This document shows, one piece after another, positions 56,588 through 64,000 of a stretch of 64,000 nucleotides of DNA. The DNA comes from Pseudomonadota bacterium (GTDB lineage: Bacteria; Pseudomonadota; Alphaproteobacteria; Acetobacterales; Acetobacteraceae), in NCBI GenBank assembly GCA_021847995.1, contig JAJZNE010000008.1, positions 50,446 to 114,445 on the forward strand, given 5' to 3'. Within the stretch, counting starts at the first letter, position 1, and every line of letters begins with the position of its first letter. The notes beneath the pieces were generated by a model, which saw nothing but the letters and a program-made list of their open reading frames with translations, had not been told where the DNA came from and searched no databases. The position numbers and the translations under genes are program-made.

Positions 56588-58084
56588 GTGTCCGCAAGCC
56601 GGCCGGACGCGGCTTCGTCCGCAGCTTCATCCCCCGCGGCATCGTCCGCCGGCCCCGCGCCGGCGGCGACGGTGCCGGGCGGCAGCACGCGTCTGACGGC
56701 CCTGATCGTCGCCTGCGCGCTGTTCATGCAGAATCTCGACGGCACCGTAATCGCCACCGCGCTGCCCGCCATGGCGCGCGCCTTCGGTGCCGATCCCGTG
56801 CATATGAACATCGCCCTCACCTCCTATCTGCTCAGCCTGGCCGTGTTCATCCCGATGAGCGGCTGGATGGCCGACCGCTTCGGCGCGCGCACCGTGTTCC
56901 GTGGCGCGATCGCCGTGTTCACGCTCGGCTCGGTACTGTGCGGGCGCGCCGATACCCTGGGTTTCCTGGTTGCCGCGCGCATCCTGCAGGGCGTCGGCGG
57001 GGCGCTGATGGTGCCGGTTGGGCGGCTCGTGCTCCTGCGCACCGCCGCCAAGCATGAACTGGTGGCGGCGATGGCATGGCTGTCGGTGCCGGCGCTGATC
57101 GGTCCGGTGCTCGGCCCGCCGCTCGGCGGCTTTCTCGTTACCTATGCGTCGTGGCGCTGGATTTTCGACATCAACGTGCCGATCGGCCTGCTCGGCATCG
57201 GCCTCGTCACCCGCTTCGTGCCCAACACGCGCGATGCCGGCGCCGGACGGCTCGACGGTGTCGGGCTGGTCCTCTCGGCGATCGCCCTGGCCGGCCTGAT
57301 GTTCGGTTTCGAGGCGGCGTCGCGGCCCGGGCTGCCGTCATGGACCGGCGCGACGGCGCTCGGCCTCGGCCTGCTGGCCGCCGTGCTCTATGCCCTGCAC
57401 GCCCGCCGCCACAGCGCACCGCTGCTCGATTTCTCGCTGATGCGCATCCCGACCTTCATGGTCTCGGTGGTCGGCGGGTCGCTGTTCCGCATCGGCGTCG
57501 GGGCCATGCCCTTTCTGCTGCCGCTGATGCTGCAGCTCGGCTTCGGCATGTCGGCCGTGCAGAGCGGGGCCATCACCTTCGCCAACGCCGCCGGCGCGAT
57601 CGTGATGAAGCCGGCCGCAACGACGGCGCTGCGCCGGTTCGGCTTCCGCGATACGCTGCTGGTGAACGGCATCCTCTCCGCCCTGTCGCTCGGCGTCTGC
57701 GCCGCGTTCCGGCCGGCGTGGCCGCTCGCCGGCATCTACCTCGTGCTGCTCGGCGGCGGACTCTGCCGGTCGCTGCAATTCACCGCCTACAACACCGTCG
57801 CCTATGGTGACATCGCCCCGGCGCGGATGAGCGCGGCGACCAGCCTCTATGCGACGTTGCAGCAGGTGTCGCTGACGCTCGGCGTCACCGCCGGCGCGGC
57901 GGCGCTGTCGGCGGCGATGGCAATGGCCAGCCATGCACGCCCGGCACTCGGCGACTTCTCGTTCGCCTTCCTGACCGTTGCCGGCGTCGCGCTGCTCGGT
58001 GCCCCGGTCTCGCTGTTCATGTCGCGCACCGCCGGGGCCGAGCTGAGCGGCCAAACGATCGCCGGGCGCCGCCACCCGGCATAG
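56588..58084 (+). CDS. MFS multidrug efflux transporter, DHA2 (EmrB/QacA) family
   Basis: A 498-residue drug/proton antiporter with about 14 membrane helices. Helix 1 carries ALFMQNLDGTVIATALPAMA, the DHA2 motif with the membrane Asp. Loop 2-3 has GWMADRFGARTVFRGAIAVF (motif A), and helix 5 has GPVLGPPLGGFLVTYASWRWIFDINVPIGLLG (motif C and the W-R-W-I-F marker). The frame starts with GTG at 56588. The first 40 residues are Ala/Ser/Pro rich and not conserved, so the true start may be further in. No EmrA-like partner gene is adjacent. Confidence 0.9.
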   Translation: MSASRPDAASSAASSPAASSAGPAPAATVPGGSTRLTALIVACALFMQNLDGTVIATALPAMARAFGADPVHMNIALTSYLLSLAVFIPMSGWMADRFGARTVFRGAIAVFTLGSVLCGRADTLGFLVAARILQGVGGALMVPVGRLVLLRTAAKHELVAAMAWLSVPALIGPVLGPPLGGFLVTYASWRWIFDINVPIGLLGIGLVTRFVPNTRDAGAGRLDGVGLVLSAIALAGLMFGFEAASRPGLPSWTGATALGLGLLAAVLYALHARRHSAPLLDFSLMRIPTFMVSVVGGSLFRIGVGAMPFLLPLMLQLGFGMSAVQSGAITFANAAGAIVMKPAATTALRRFGFRDTLLVNGILSALSLGVCAAFRPAWPLAGIYLVLLGGGLCRSLQFTAYNTVAYGDIAPARMSAATSLYATLQQVSLTLGVTAGAAALSAAMAMASHARPALGDFSFAFLTVAGVALLGAPVSLFMSRTAGAELSGQTIAGRRHPA

Positions 58085-58130
58085 CGTCGCCCGCGACCAG
58101 GCAGTGTCCCCGCCGGCCGGCAGAGAGGCT

Positions 58131-58204
58131 TTTTTCGCGCGCCGCCGCCCGCCAACCCGGCGCGCATACCAGGCCGCCGAAAGACCGGAAGGGTCGGTCT
58201 TTCC
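58131..58204. repeat. Short palindromic interspersed repeat, copy 2, between convergent genes
   Basis: Between the convergent MFS and glycosyltransferase genes. GAAAGACCG (58179-58187) pairs with CGGTCTTTC (58195-58203) across a 7-base loop, and on the left a run TTTTTT (58130-58135) lies where a minus-strand terminator would be read as A. The reverse complement of 58133-58190 matches 6471-6525 (TTCCGGTC, TTCGG-GGC-TGGTA, GCGCGCCGGGTTGGCG, then GCGG/GCGAA), by eye about 85-90% identical. Confidence 0.6.
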
Positions 58205-58215
58205 GCGACCGGGTA

Positions 58216-59823
58216 TCAGCGGGGCGGCACCATCTCCTCCCATGCCACGCCGAGCCGCGTCACATCGGCGCCGGGCGAGCCGGCGGACTGCCAGCCGGCG
58301 GCCCGCAGGATCGCCCGGGTGCGCGCCAGCGCCGCCGTTCCGTCGGCATCGGCGAGCAGGATCAGGAAGATGCGCGGCCGGCCGGCCACCGCCTGCAGCA
58401 CTCTGGCGGGACTTTCGTCCTCCGTCATCAGCAGCATCGGCCAGTCCGCCGGCGCCTCATAGGCATAATCGAGCGTCATGCCGGAGGTATCGGTCGCCTG
58501 CGGCAGCAGCAGCAGGGCGCCCGGCTGCCACAGCCGGCCGATCTGCGCCATGGCCGGGCGGGCCGCCTGCTGCGTCATGTGCGCGAACGGCATCGCCGCC
58601 GCGCCGGCCATTTGCGCGGCCACGAAGACCGCCGCCAGCACCGGCCATGCCCGGCGCGGCACCACTTTCTGCTCGCGCCAGCCGCGTGCCAGGAACATCG
58701 CCAGGAACGGCACGCCATAGATCAGATAGCGCAGCTCCACCGTTTCCTTGCCGTCCGCTGCCCCCACCACGAACAGCATCACCGGCATCACCGCGGTGCC
58801 GGCCAGCACCATCCGGCCCTGCACGTCGCGCATCATCCGCCGCACCGCAAACCCCGCAACCGCCAGCGCCGTGACCAGCAGCAGCCCCAGCAGCGCGCTC
58901 ACCGGCACGGTCAGGGGGTGCGGCAGATAGACCGGCGTGCCGCCGAACAGCGCCGCCGCGTAGCGTTCGGCAATCCGCATCAGCATGCCGCCGACACGGA
59001 ACGGCGCGAACTGCCAGTCGTGGGTCTGCTGCACGGCATAATAGCTCGCCGCCCACAGGATCGCCGGCAGCGCCGTTGCCGCCGCGGCCAGCACCTCGGC
59101 GAAGCGCCGCCGCGTGGCGAACGCCGCGGCGGCCACGAGGCCGAGCGCGAAGGCCGGAAACACCACGAACAGATGCGACGCGGTGCCGAGCCCGAAGGCC
59201 AGGCCGGCCGCCGCCGCCCACAGTACCGAGCGCCATCCTTCCCTGCCCTGCCGGCGCGGCGCCAGCGCATGCAGCAGTGCCAGCGTGCCCGCCAGCAGCA
59301 AGGCGTTGGCGAACGGATACATCCGCACCGTCGCGCCGGTGTACAGAATGGCGTAGGAAAACGCCGTGATGGCGAGCGTCAGCGGCACCGGCGCACGGCA
59401 CAGCCGCGCCACGCGGCCGGTCAGGACCAGCCCCACCGCCATGATCGCAACCGACAGCAGCCGTGCCGCCAGCAGGCCGGGGCCGACCAGATGGCGCCAT
59501 CCTGCCTCGAGGTAGAACCAAAGGGGGGGATGCACGTCATAGGTGACGAGATCGGCGGCGATGCGCGCCAGCGGCGCGCTGCCGGCGAACCAGTGCGCGA
59601 TTTCGCCGCGCTGGAATACCCCAACCGGCCACGTGATCCGCGGTGCGTCATTGAGGATCAGATAGGTATAGCCCTCGTCCAGCTCGAAGGAGCGCCCGAC
59701 GGACGCGGCGATCGCGATCAGTACCGCGGCGGCGACGATGGCGATCGCCGCCAGGCGCGAGGCGGTGCGCTCTGCCGGCAGCCGCGCCGGCCGCGTCCGC
59801 GTGCGCAGCGAGGTGTCGCTCAT
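58216..59823 (-). CDS. GT-C membrane glycosyltransferase-like protein (PMT/ArnT type)
   Basis: A 535-residue polytopic protein with about ten to twelve helices. The first periplasmic loop has FELDEGYTYL, with the Asp-Glu pair typical of GT-C catalytic sites, and the next loop has YDVHPPLWFYLEAGWRHLVG, the H-P-P-L motif of the PMT_2/ArnT families. A C-terminal soluble domain starts near residue 430. It would transfer a sugar from a polyprenyl-phosphate donor to a periplasmic acceptor. The ATG overlaps the stop of the upstream membrane protein gene by 4 bases. Acceptor and sugar are unknown. Confidence 0.8.
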   Translation of the reverse strand: MSDTSLRTRTRPARLPAERTASRLAAIAIVAAAVLIAIAASVGRSFELDEGYTYLILNDAPRITWPVGVFQRGEIAHWFAGSAPLARIAADLVTYDVHPPLWFYLEAGWRHLVGPGLLAARLLSVAIMAVGLVLTGRVARLCRAPVPLTLAITAFSYAILYTGATVRMYPFANALLLAGTLALLHALAPRRQGREGWRSVLWAAAAGLAFGLGTASHLFVVFPAFALGLVAAAAFATRRRFAEVLAAAATALPAILWAASYYAVQQTHDWQFAPFRVGGMLMRIAERYAAALFGGTPVYLPHPLTVPVSALLGLLLVTALAVAGFAVRRMMRDVQGRMVLAGTAVMPVMLFVVGAADGKETVELRYLIYGVPFLAMFLARGWREQKVVPRRAWPVLAAVFVAAQMAGAAAMPFAHMTQQAARPAMAQIGRLWQPGALLLLPQATDTSGMTLDYAYEAPADWPMLLMTEDESPARVLQAVAGRPRIFLILLADADGTAALARTRAILRAAGWQSAGSPGADVTRLGVAWEEMVPPR

Positions 59824-61622
59824 CGCGTCCCCGCCGGCAGCACGCGGTACAACACCGTCCAGCCATGCCGCTCCAGTTCCCGCAGATGCGCGGCCCCGGC
59901 CGGCGGATCGTCATGGGCATTCAGCCGCAGCAGGAAGTCGTAGCGCCGCGGCCAGGAATACAACTGGCACGGCAGCACCGCCGGGTCGCCGCCCGGGCAC
60001 GGCCCCGGCAGCGGTGCCATCGTCTCGGTGGGGCCAAGCTGGCTGGTCAGCGGCAGCAGCCCCTCCTGCTGCGCTGCCGCCGCATAGTCCGGGCGCAGCG
60101 CCACCGGCTGCTTGCCCGGCGTCGCGAAGATCATCGGCCAGAACGCATCCCGCTCCAGCGTCACCAGCGCCGGCAGGTGCTGGTAATCCACGGTGCTGCC
60201 GAGGATGCGCCGCGCCCGCGATTCATCCGGATCGACGTCCCAGAAATTGTGCCCGTCGCGCACCGCCAGCACATGCGCGCCGGCGGGAATGGCGGCGATC
60301 GTCTGCTCGAACGCGGCAAGCAGGCCCGCCTGCGCCCGCGCGTTCCGCCAGTTCAGCGCGCTGCGCCCCGCCACCAGCGCCACCACGGCAAGTGCCAGCG
60401 CCGCCCCCGCCCGCTGTCCGGACAGCGGCCGCACGCCGGCGATCCCGATGAGCGCGAGCGGCACGCTCAGCCGCTCATAGACCATGCCGTTATCGACCAG
60501 CACCGGCGGCAGCACCGCATAGAGCAGGGCCAGGATGGTGAACGCCGCCACCATTTCCGGCGCCACGCGCAGCCGGCGCCGCAACGCCGCCCAGGCCACC
60601 GGCATCAGCAGCACCGCCGCCGCCACCGCCCCGACCGCCTCGCTCTCGCCGGTTGCGGCGGCGAACACCCAGCGGACGCGGAAATAGGGCTGGGAGAACA
60701 TCCCGTCATGCAGGATCTGCCATCCCGCCAGCGCCAGCGCCCCGCTGCCGGCATAGGAGCGGGCGGGGCCGAAGGCGCGATAGAGCAGCAGCGGCACCGC
60801 CGCCGTGGCCAGGATCGGCACCGCCCGCCGCAGCAGCAGCCGATGCGGCCCCTCGCGCGCGATCCGGCCGGCCTCCGTGGACAGCATCAGCAGGACCAGG
60901 ATGCCGAAGGCGAAAATGTGGCAGAGCAGGCAGGTGATGCCCCATGCCACGCCGGCCGCGCTGCGCCATGCCGTCGCGGCGCCATCGCTGCGCCATGCCG
61001 TCGCGGCGCCATCGCTGCGCCATGCCGTCGCGGCGCCATCGCCGCGCCATGCCGTCGCGGCGCCATCGCCGTCCGGCCCGGCGGCGCCGGCCCGCGCGTG
61101 CCACGCGCCGCCCAGCAGCGCCAGCCCGAGTCCGACCAGGTAGTTGAGGAAACCGAGCACGAGGCAGGCGTTCACCGCCGCCACCACGGCGATCCACGGC
61201 CACCACGTGCGCGTGCCGAACCAGCTCCGGTGCAGCGCCACCACGCCGGCCGGGGGCAGCAGCATGGCAAGCGCGATGAACAGCTTGCCGGCGACGGTGA
61301 GCGGCAGCACCCGCGCCAGCACAGGCACCACCAGATCCATCGCCATATTGGGGATGAATGCCCAGGCGGGGCGGAACATGGCATGCAGCGCCGGCACCGC
61401 ACTGCCGCTGATCAGCACCTGCATGCGGGCGAGATGGTTGGGGTAGTCGAGCAGGAACGGCACCGGTACCGCCGCCAGCGGCGCCGTCAGCAGCAGGCCG
61501 AGCAGCAGCGCCGCGGCAGCTCCCGGCCACCGCAGCCGATCCTGCGGCCGCCACCGCCCGACCGGAACGGTCACGGGGGAGCGCGGCCCGCGTGCGGTGG
61601 CAGCGTACTGCGGAAGCGTCAT
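59820..61622 (-). CDS. Polytopic membrane protein with 9-residue tandem repeats, function unknown
   Basis: A 600-residue membrane protein with about ten or more helices and a C-terminal soluble part. The first loop has FLLDYPNHLARMQVL, an Asp-Tyr-Pro-x-His element placed like a GT-C active site, so a glycosyltransferase-like role is possible but unproven. Between helices near residues 184-220 it carries four copies of a DGAATAWR(S/G) unit encoded by 27-bp repeats. The start at 61622 (MTLPQYAA) follows GGAG; the open frame extends to 61712. The gene overlaps the PMT-like gene by 4 bases, indicating joint function. Confidence 0.75.
   Translation of the reverse strand: MTLPQYAATARGPRSPVTVPVGRWRPQDRLRWPGAAAALLLGLLLTAPLAAVPVPFLLDYPNHLARMQVLISGSAVPALHAMFRPAWAFIPNMAMDLVVPVLARVLPLTVAGKLFIALAMLLPPAGVVALHRSWFGTRTWWPWIAVVAAVNACLVLGFLNYLVGLGLALLGGAWHARAGAAGPDGDGAATAWRGDGAATAWRSDGAATAWRSDGAATAWRSAAGVAWGITCLLCHIFAFGILVLLMLSTEAGRIAREGPHRLLLRRAVPILATAAVPLLLYRAFGPARSYAGSGALALAGWQILHDGMFSQPYFRVRWVFAAATGESEAVGAVAAAVLLMPVAWAALRRRLRVAPEMVAAFTILALLYAVLPPVLVDNGMVYERLSVPLALIGIAGVRPLSGQRAGAALALAVVALVAGRSALNWRNARAQAGLLAAFEQTIAAIPAGAHVLAVRDGHNFWDVDPDESRARRILGSTVDYQHLPALVTLERDAFWPMIFATPGKQPVALRPDYAAAAQQEGLLPLTSQLGPTETMAPLPGPCPGGDPAVLPCQLYSWPRRYDFLLRLNAHDDPPAGAAHLRELERHGWTVLYRVLPAGTR
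60964..61071 (-). repeat. Four 27-bp in-frame tandem repeats
   Basis: Units at 60964-60990, 60991-61017, 61018-61044 and 61045-61071. Each reads CGCCATGCCGTCGCGGCG followed by CCATCGC(T/C)G on the plus strand; the copies differ only at single positions. The 27-base length keeps the reading frame and encodes a 9-residue unit in a loop of the membrane protein. Such identical units change copy number easily. Confidence 0.92.
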
Positions 61623-61708
61623 CTGGCCGGGCTCCGACGTGCATTGGCGGCACGGCCGTGTAATCGCTGGAGCCGCGGGACGGACCCAGGCCATTCCGCA
61701 GTGCGGCA

Positions 61709-62845
61709 TCACGATCGGTTCAGGGCGCCCGCTCCTTCGAACAGCGAAATGCCGCGCAGCCGGCCCCAGGCCACGGCCTGCGCCGACTCGGCAACGCCCA
61801 GCACCACCTGCGACGGCCGTGCCCCCGCCAGTTCCGGGGCCGCGGCGGCGAGCGCCGGGGAGAAGCCGATCTGCACCAGATCGAGGCCGAGTCGCGGCAA
61901 CGGCAGCACCGATCCCGCTTCCGGCCCCGGCGCATGCAGCAGCAGCCGGTAGCCGCGCGCCTGCGCGAAATCGCGCGCAAAGGCGAACGCCGGCAGGTCG
62001 GCGAGCACATCCGGCGCCGCGAGTCCGATCACCACCGCCCCGCGCAGCGCCGCCGGCAGCGCCGCGTCGAAGCGCAGGAACGCCGGGCCGAGCAGGCTCG
62101 CCACCCCGAGGTCGAGGGCGAACGGCCCGGCCCCGTGCAGTTCACCGGGCGAGGCCAGCAGCGCCAGCAGCCGGGCCTCCAGCGTGCGGGCGAGCCGGCG
62201 CAGCAGCCACGGCGCGGCATCGAGGGCCGCATCGGGTGCCAGTTCCCGCTCCAGCTCGGCGACCGACAGGTATCGCCGCTCCCACGCCAGCCGCATGCCG
62301 CCGTCCGCCGTCACCTCGTGGACGGGGCGGCGGCGGGCGAAGCGTGCCACATCAGCATGGGCCAGGGTCTGCTCCAGCGCCGCCAGCCCCGCCGGATCGA
62401 GCGGCGCTGCCCGGCAAGCCGCCACCGCCGAGGCCGCCTTCATGCGGCTGGCGTCGGCGATGCGCAGCAGCTCTTCCGCCTGTTCCGGCAGATCGAGCAG
62501 CACGCAGACATCATCCGGGCCGGACCCGGCCGTGCCGGCGTCGGCGAACAGTTCGGCGAGGTGGGCGAGGCTCGCCCGCAGCGCCGCCCCGCCGCCGCCG
62601 CGCCACAGCACCGCGGTGTCGGCATTGGGCAGATCGAAGGTCTCGGCGCGATCGGCCATCCGCAGCGGGTCGAGCGCGGCGCGCGCCAGTCGCAGGTGGT
62701 GCGGCCGGGCGAGCGCCGGCGGCAGCGCCGACAGGCGCAGCACCAGCGCCCGCCGCGCCACCCCCGATGCGGCCGAGGCGGTGACACGCGCAATCAGCGC
62801 CGCCGCGTCGTCCCGTCGGCGGGGGGAAGCGGCGCCCGCCATCAT
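61709..62845 (-). CDS. Protein with degenerate EAL-like C-terminal domain (second of pair)
   Basis: A 378-residue soluble protein. The C-terminal half looks like a worn-down EAL phosphodiesterase fold: LPRLGLDLVQIGFSPALAAAAPELAGARPSQVVLGVAESAQAVAWGRLRGISLFEGAGAL mirrors the EAL pattern D-x-x-K-x-D, V-x-A-E-x-V-E, and G-x-x-x-x-Q-G. The catalytic acidic residues and the E-A-L tripeptide are not evident. The N-terminal half (1-230) is Ala/Arg/Leu rich and unrecognised. The ATGA start overlaps the stop of the upstream paralogue-like gene. It probably lacks cyclic-di-GMP hydrolysis and may bind ligand or partner proteins instead. Confidence 0.65.
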   Translation of the reverse strand: MMAGAASPRRRDDAAALIARVTASAASGVARRALVLRLSALPPALARPHHLRLARAALDPLRMADRAETFDLPNADTAVLWRGGGGAALRASLAHLAELFADAGTAGSGPDDVCVLLDLPEQAEELLRIADASRMKAASAVAACRAAPLDPAGLAALEQTLAHADVARFARRRPVHEVTADGGMRLAWERRYLSVAELERELAPDAALDAAPWLLRRLARTLEARLLALLASPGELHGAGPFALDLGVASLLGPAFLRFDAALPAALRGAVVIGLAAPDVLADLPAFAFARDFAQARGYRLLLHAPGPEAGSVLPLPRLGLDLVQIGFSPALAAAAPELAGARPSQVVLGVAESAQAVAWGRLRGISLFEGAGALNRS

Positions 62846-64000
62846 GCGGCCGGCGCTCCGGAATCCAGCAGCGACGGACGATGGCAGCCATGCCGCCCCT
62901 CCGGCGCGGTCGCGGCCCCCCGGGCGGCACACTGGCCGAGCGTGCAGGCCGCCGCGTCGGGGCAGGCGCCGAGACGCGCGGCGGCCAGCATCGTCGCCAC
63001 ATGCGGTCCCTGGAAGCGGCGGATGCCGTGCGCCAGGCCCCAGCGCAGTGCCGCCTCGTCGGCGGCATGGCGCAGGACGATCCGCGCCGCCCCGACCGCC
63101 CGCAGCGCCGCGCCGAGCCGTGCCTGCTCGGCGGCGGGCAGGCCCGGCAGCAGCGGCGACCAGTCGAGCCGGATCAGGTCGGTCCCGAGCAGCCACGGCC
63201 GCGTCAGCAGCAGCGCCTCGAAGGTCACGCCGTCGAGCACCAGCCGGCACGCCAGCTCCGCCGCCAGGCGCCGCGCGGCGCCGAACGTGGCGGCATCGGC
63301 ACAGGCCTCGGCGAAGCCGACGGCAACCGTGAGCGGTGCTCCTTCCGCACCGGCCTGCCGCGCCAGGGCAGCGAAATCCGGCCCCATCAGGGTGGCAGGG
63401 GTGAGCGCGAGCAGCGTCGGCACCCGCCCCGGCGCCGTCACGTCGAGCACGCCGCCGCCGCCGCGCGCCGCCGCCAGCAGCGCCAGCAGCCGTCCGTCCA
63501 ACTGCCCGGCGAGATGGGCGGACAGGCACGGGTCGGTGGCCAGGGCGGCAGCGGCGGCGGCAGCGGCAGCGGCAAGCGCCGGGGCGGCGAACCCGATCTC
63601 CTGCAACAGCGGACGCAGTGCCGCCTGCGCGGTTCGGCAGGCATCGAGCAGGACGATCCAGCCGCGCGCCGTCCAGCCCGGCGCGGCCCCGGCCGGCCGC
63701 CCGGCCCGGTCCAGCGCCGTCAGGATGGTCTCGATCACGCGCGGCGAGACCGGCGGGGGACCGTCCGGCGGGTCCGGCGCCGCCGGCGCGTGGTCGGCCA
63801 GCCGTTCGGCGGCATAGGCGAGCAGCCGGGCGGCGTCTTCCACCAGCGGCCAGAGCGTCACCGTGCCGGCGGGGTCCGACGCGGCGACACCGAGCAGGCG
63901 GGCGAGCATGTGCGGCAGCGCCAGCACCGGGGGCGCGATGCCGCAGATCATCGCGAGGTCGCCGTTGCGCAGCGCGAAGACCTGGCCTTCATGGCGCTGG
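62842..64000 (-). CDS. Degenerate EAL-like protein (first of pair; 5' end outside window)
   Basis: At least 385 residues, open through the window edge; the frame before the ATG at 63951 reads HEGQVFALRNGDLAM, which looks like genuine protein, so the start is probably outside. The C-terminal part resembles an EAL domain without its catalytic residues: LACRLVLDGVTFEALLL, DLIRLDWSPLLPGL (in place of the usual D-x-x-K-x-D), ARIVLRHAADEAALRWGLAHGIRRFQGPHVATML (the I-x-A-E-x-V-E and G-x-x-x-x-Q-G region). A Cys-containing tail (LGACPDAAACTLGQCAARG) follows. It is coupled by ATGA to the second gene of the pair. Function unknown; a cyclic-di-GMP sensor or scaffold is possible. Confidence 0.65.
   Translation of the reverse strand, partial: QRHEGQVFALRNGDLAMICGIAPPVLALPHMLARLLGVAASDPAGTVTLWPLVEDAARLLAYAAERLADHAPAAPDPPDGPPPVSPRVIETILTALDRAGRPAGAAPGWTARGWIVLLDACRTAQAALRPLLQEIGFAAPALAAAAAAAAAALATDPCLSAHLAGQLDGRLLALLAAARGGGGVLDVTAPGRVPTLLALTPATLMGPDFAALARQAGAEGAPLTVAVGFAEACADAATFGAARRLAAELACRLVLDGVTFEALLLTRPWLLGTDLIRLDWSPLLPGLPAAEQARLGAALRAVGAARIVLRHAADEAALRWGLAHGIRRFQGPHVATMLAAARLGACPDAAACTLGQCAARGAATAPEGRHGCHRPSLLDSGAPAA

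Noticed and set aside
60964..61071. Tandem repeats as a possible CRISPR array
   Set aside because: The units are directly adjacent with no spacers and keep a reading frame.

Overview
The window is GC-rich chromosomal DNA packed with genes on both strands, mostly with short gaps or 4-base stop/start overlaps. The block mnmE-mnmG-rsmG-parA-parB facing holA-lptE-leuS is a conserved arrangement in alphaproteobacteria. With the tandem porins, the DUF3576 lipoprotein before leuS and the overall composition, it suggests a Rhodospirillales / Acetobacteraceae-like alphaproteobacterium. The taxonomy is inferred, because there is no rRNA gene here to settle it. I saw no tRNA, rRNA, CRISPR array, intact insertion sequence or prophage.

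Layout. 1-5 kb: a minus-strand operon for a TPP-dependent enzyme, an enolase-superfamily enzyme, a membrane protein and a gluconate-2-dehydrogenase-like pair (small subunit plus GMC flavoprotein, cut by the window edge). 5-13 kb: a chromate transporter, a type-B carboxylesterase, a polytopic membrane protein, a WD40 protein with a COG0523 metallochaperone GTPase, and a glycosyltransferase preceded by two strong hairpins. 13-18.8 kb: a GST, an omega-aminotransferase, a di-iron ferritin-like protein with a UDP-sugar epimerase, a ParDE-type toxin-antitoxin pair and an agmatinase-family ureohydrolase. 18.8-28 kb: a small-molecule uptake and catabolism region (MFS, PhyH dioxygenase, NitT/TauT-type ABC importer, second MFS, SDR, isochorismatase-like protein, Rieske dioxygenase alpha and beta subunits). 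28-31.7 kb: a plus-strand set with a small secreted protein, a hotdog thioesterase, a zinc alcohol dehydrogenase, a second enolase-superfamily protein and a GNAT.

31.6-38.6 kb: a translationally coupled pair of a GH3-type acyl-acid amido synthetase and an Ntn-hydrolase amidase of the penicillin acylase family, then a PAS-PAS-GGDEF diguanylate cyclase, and YggS and TenI-like genes whose start codons overlap head to head. 38.6-42 kb: two tandem paralogous porins. 42-52.9 kb: the housekeeping block, with a parS site lying across the mnmG stop and the rsmG start. 53-58 kb: a DUF255 thioredoxin-domain protein, Ogt, a quinone oxidoreductase and a DHA2 MFS pump. 58-64 kb: two GT-C-like membrane proteins, one with four 27-bp in-frame tandem repeats, and two overlapping proteins with degenerate EAL-like domains, the second running off the window.

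The observations most worth following up are the GH3/amidase synthetase-hydrolase pair, the parS inside the mnmG/rsmG junction, the EAL-like gene pair, the isochorismatase-like protein without its catalytic triad, and a short palindromic repeat shared between 6.45 kb and 58.15 kb. None of these is shown here to be new; each entry says which comparison would decide it.
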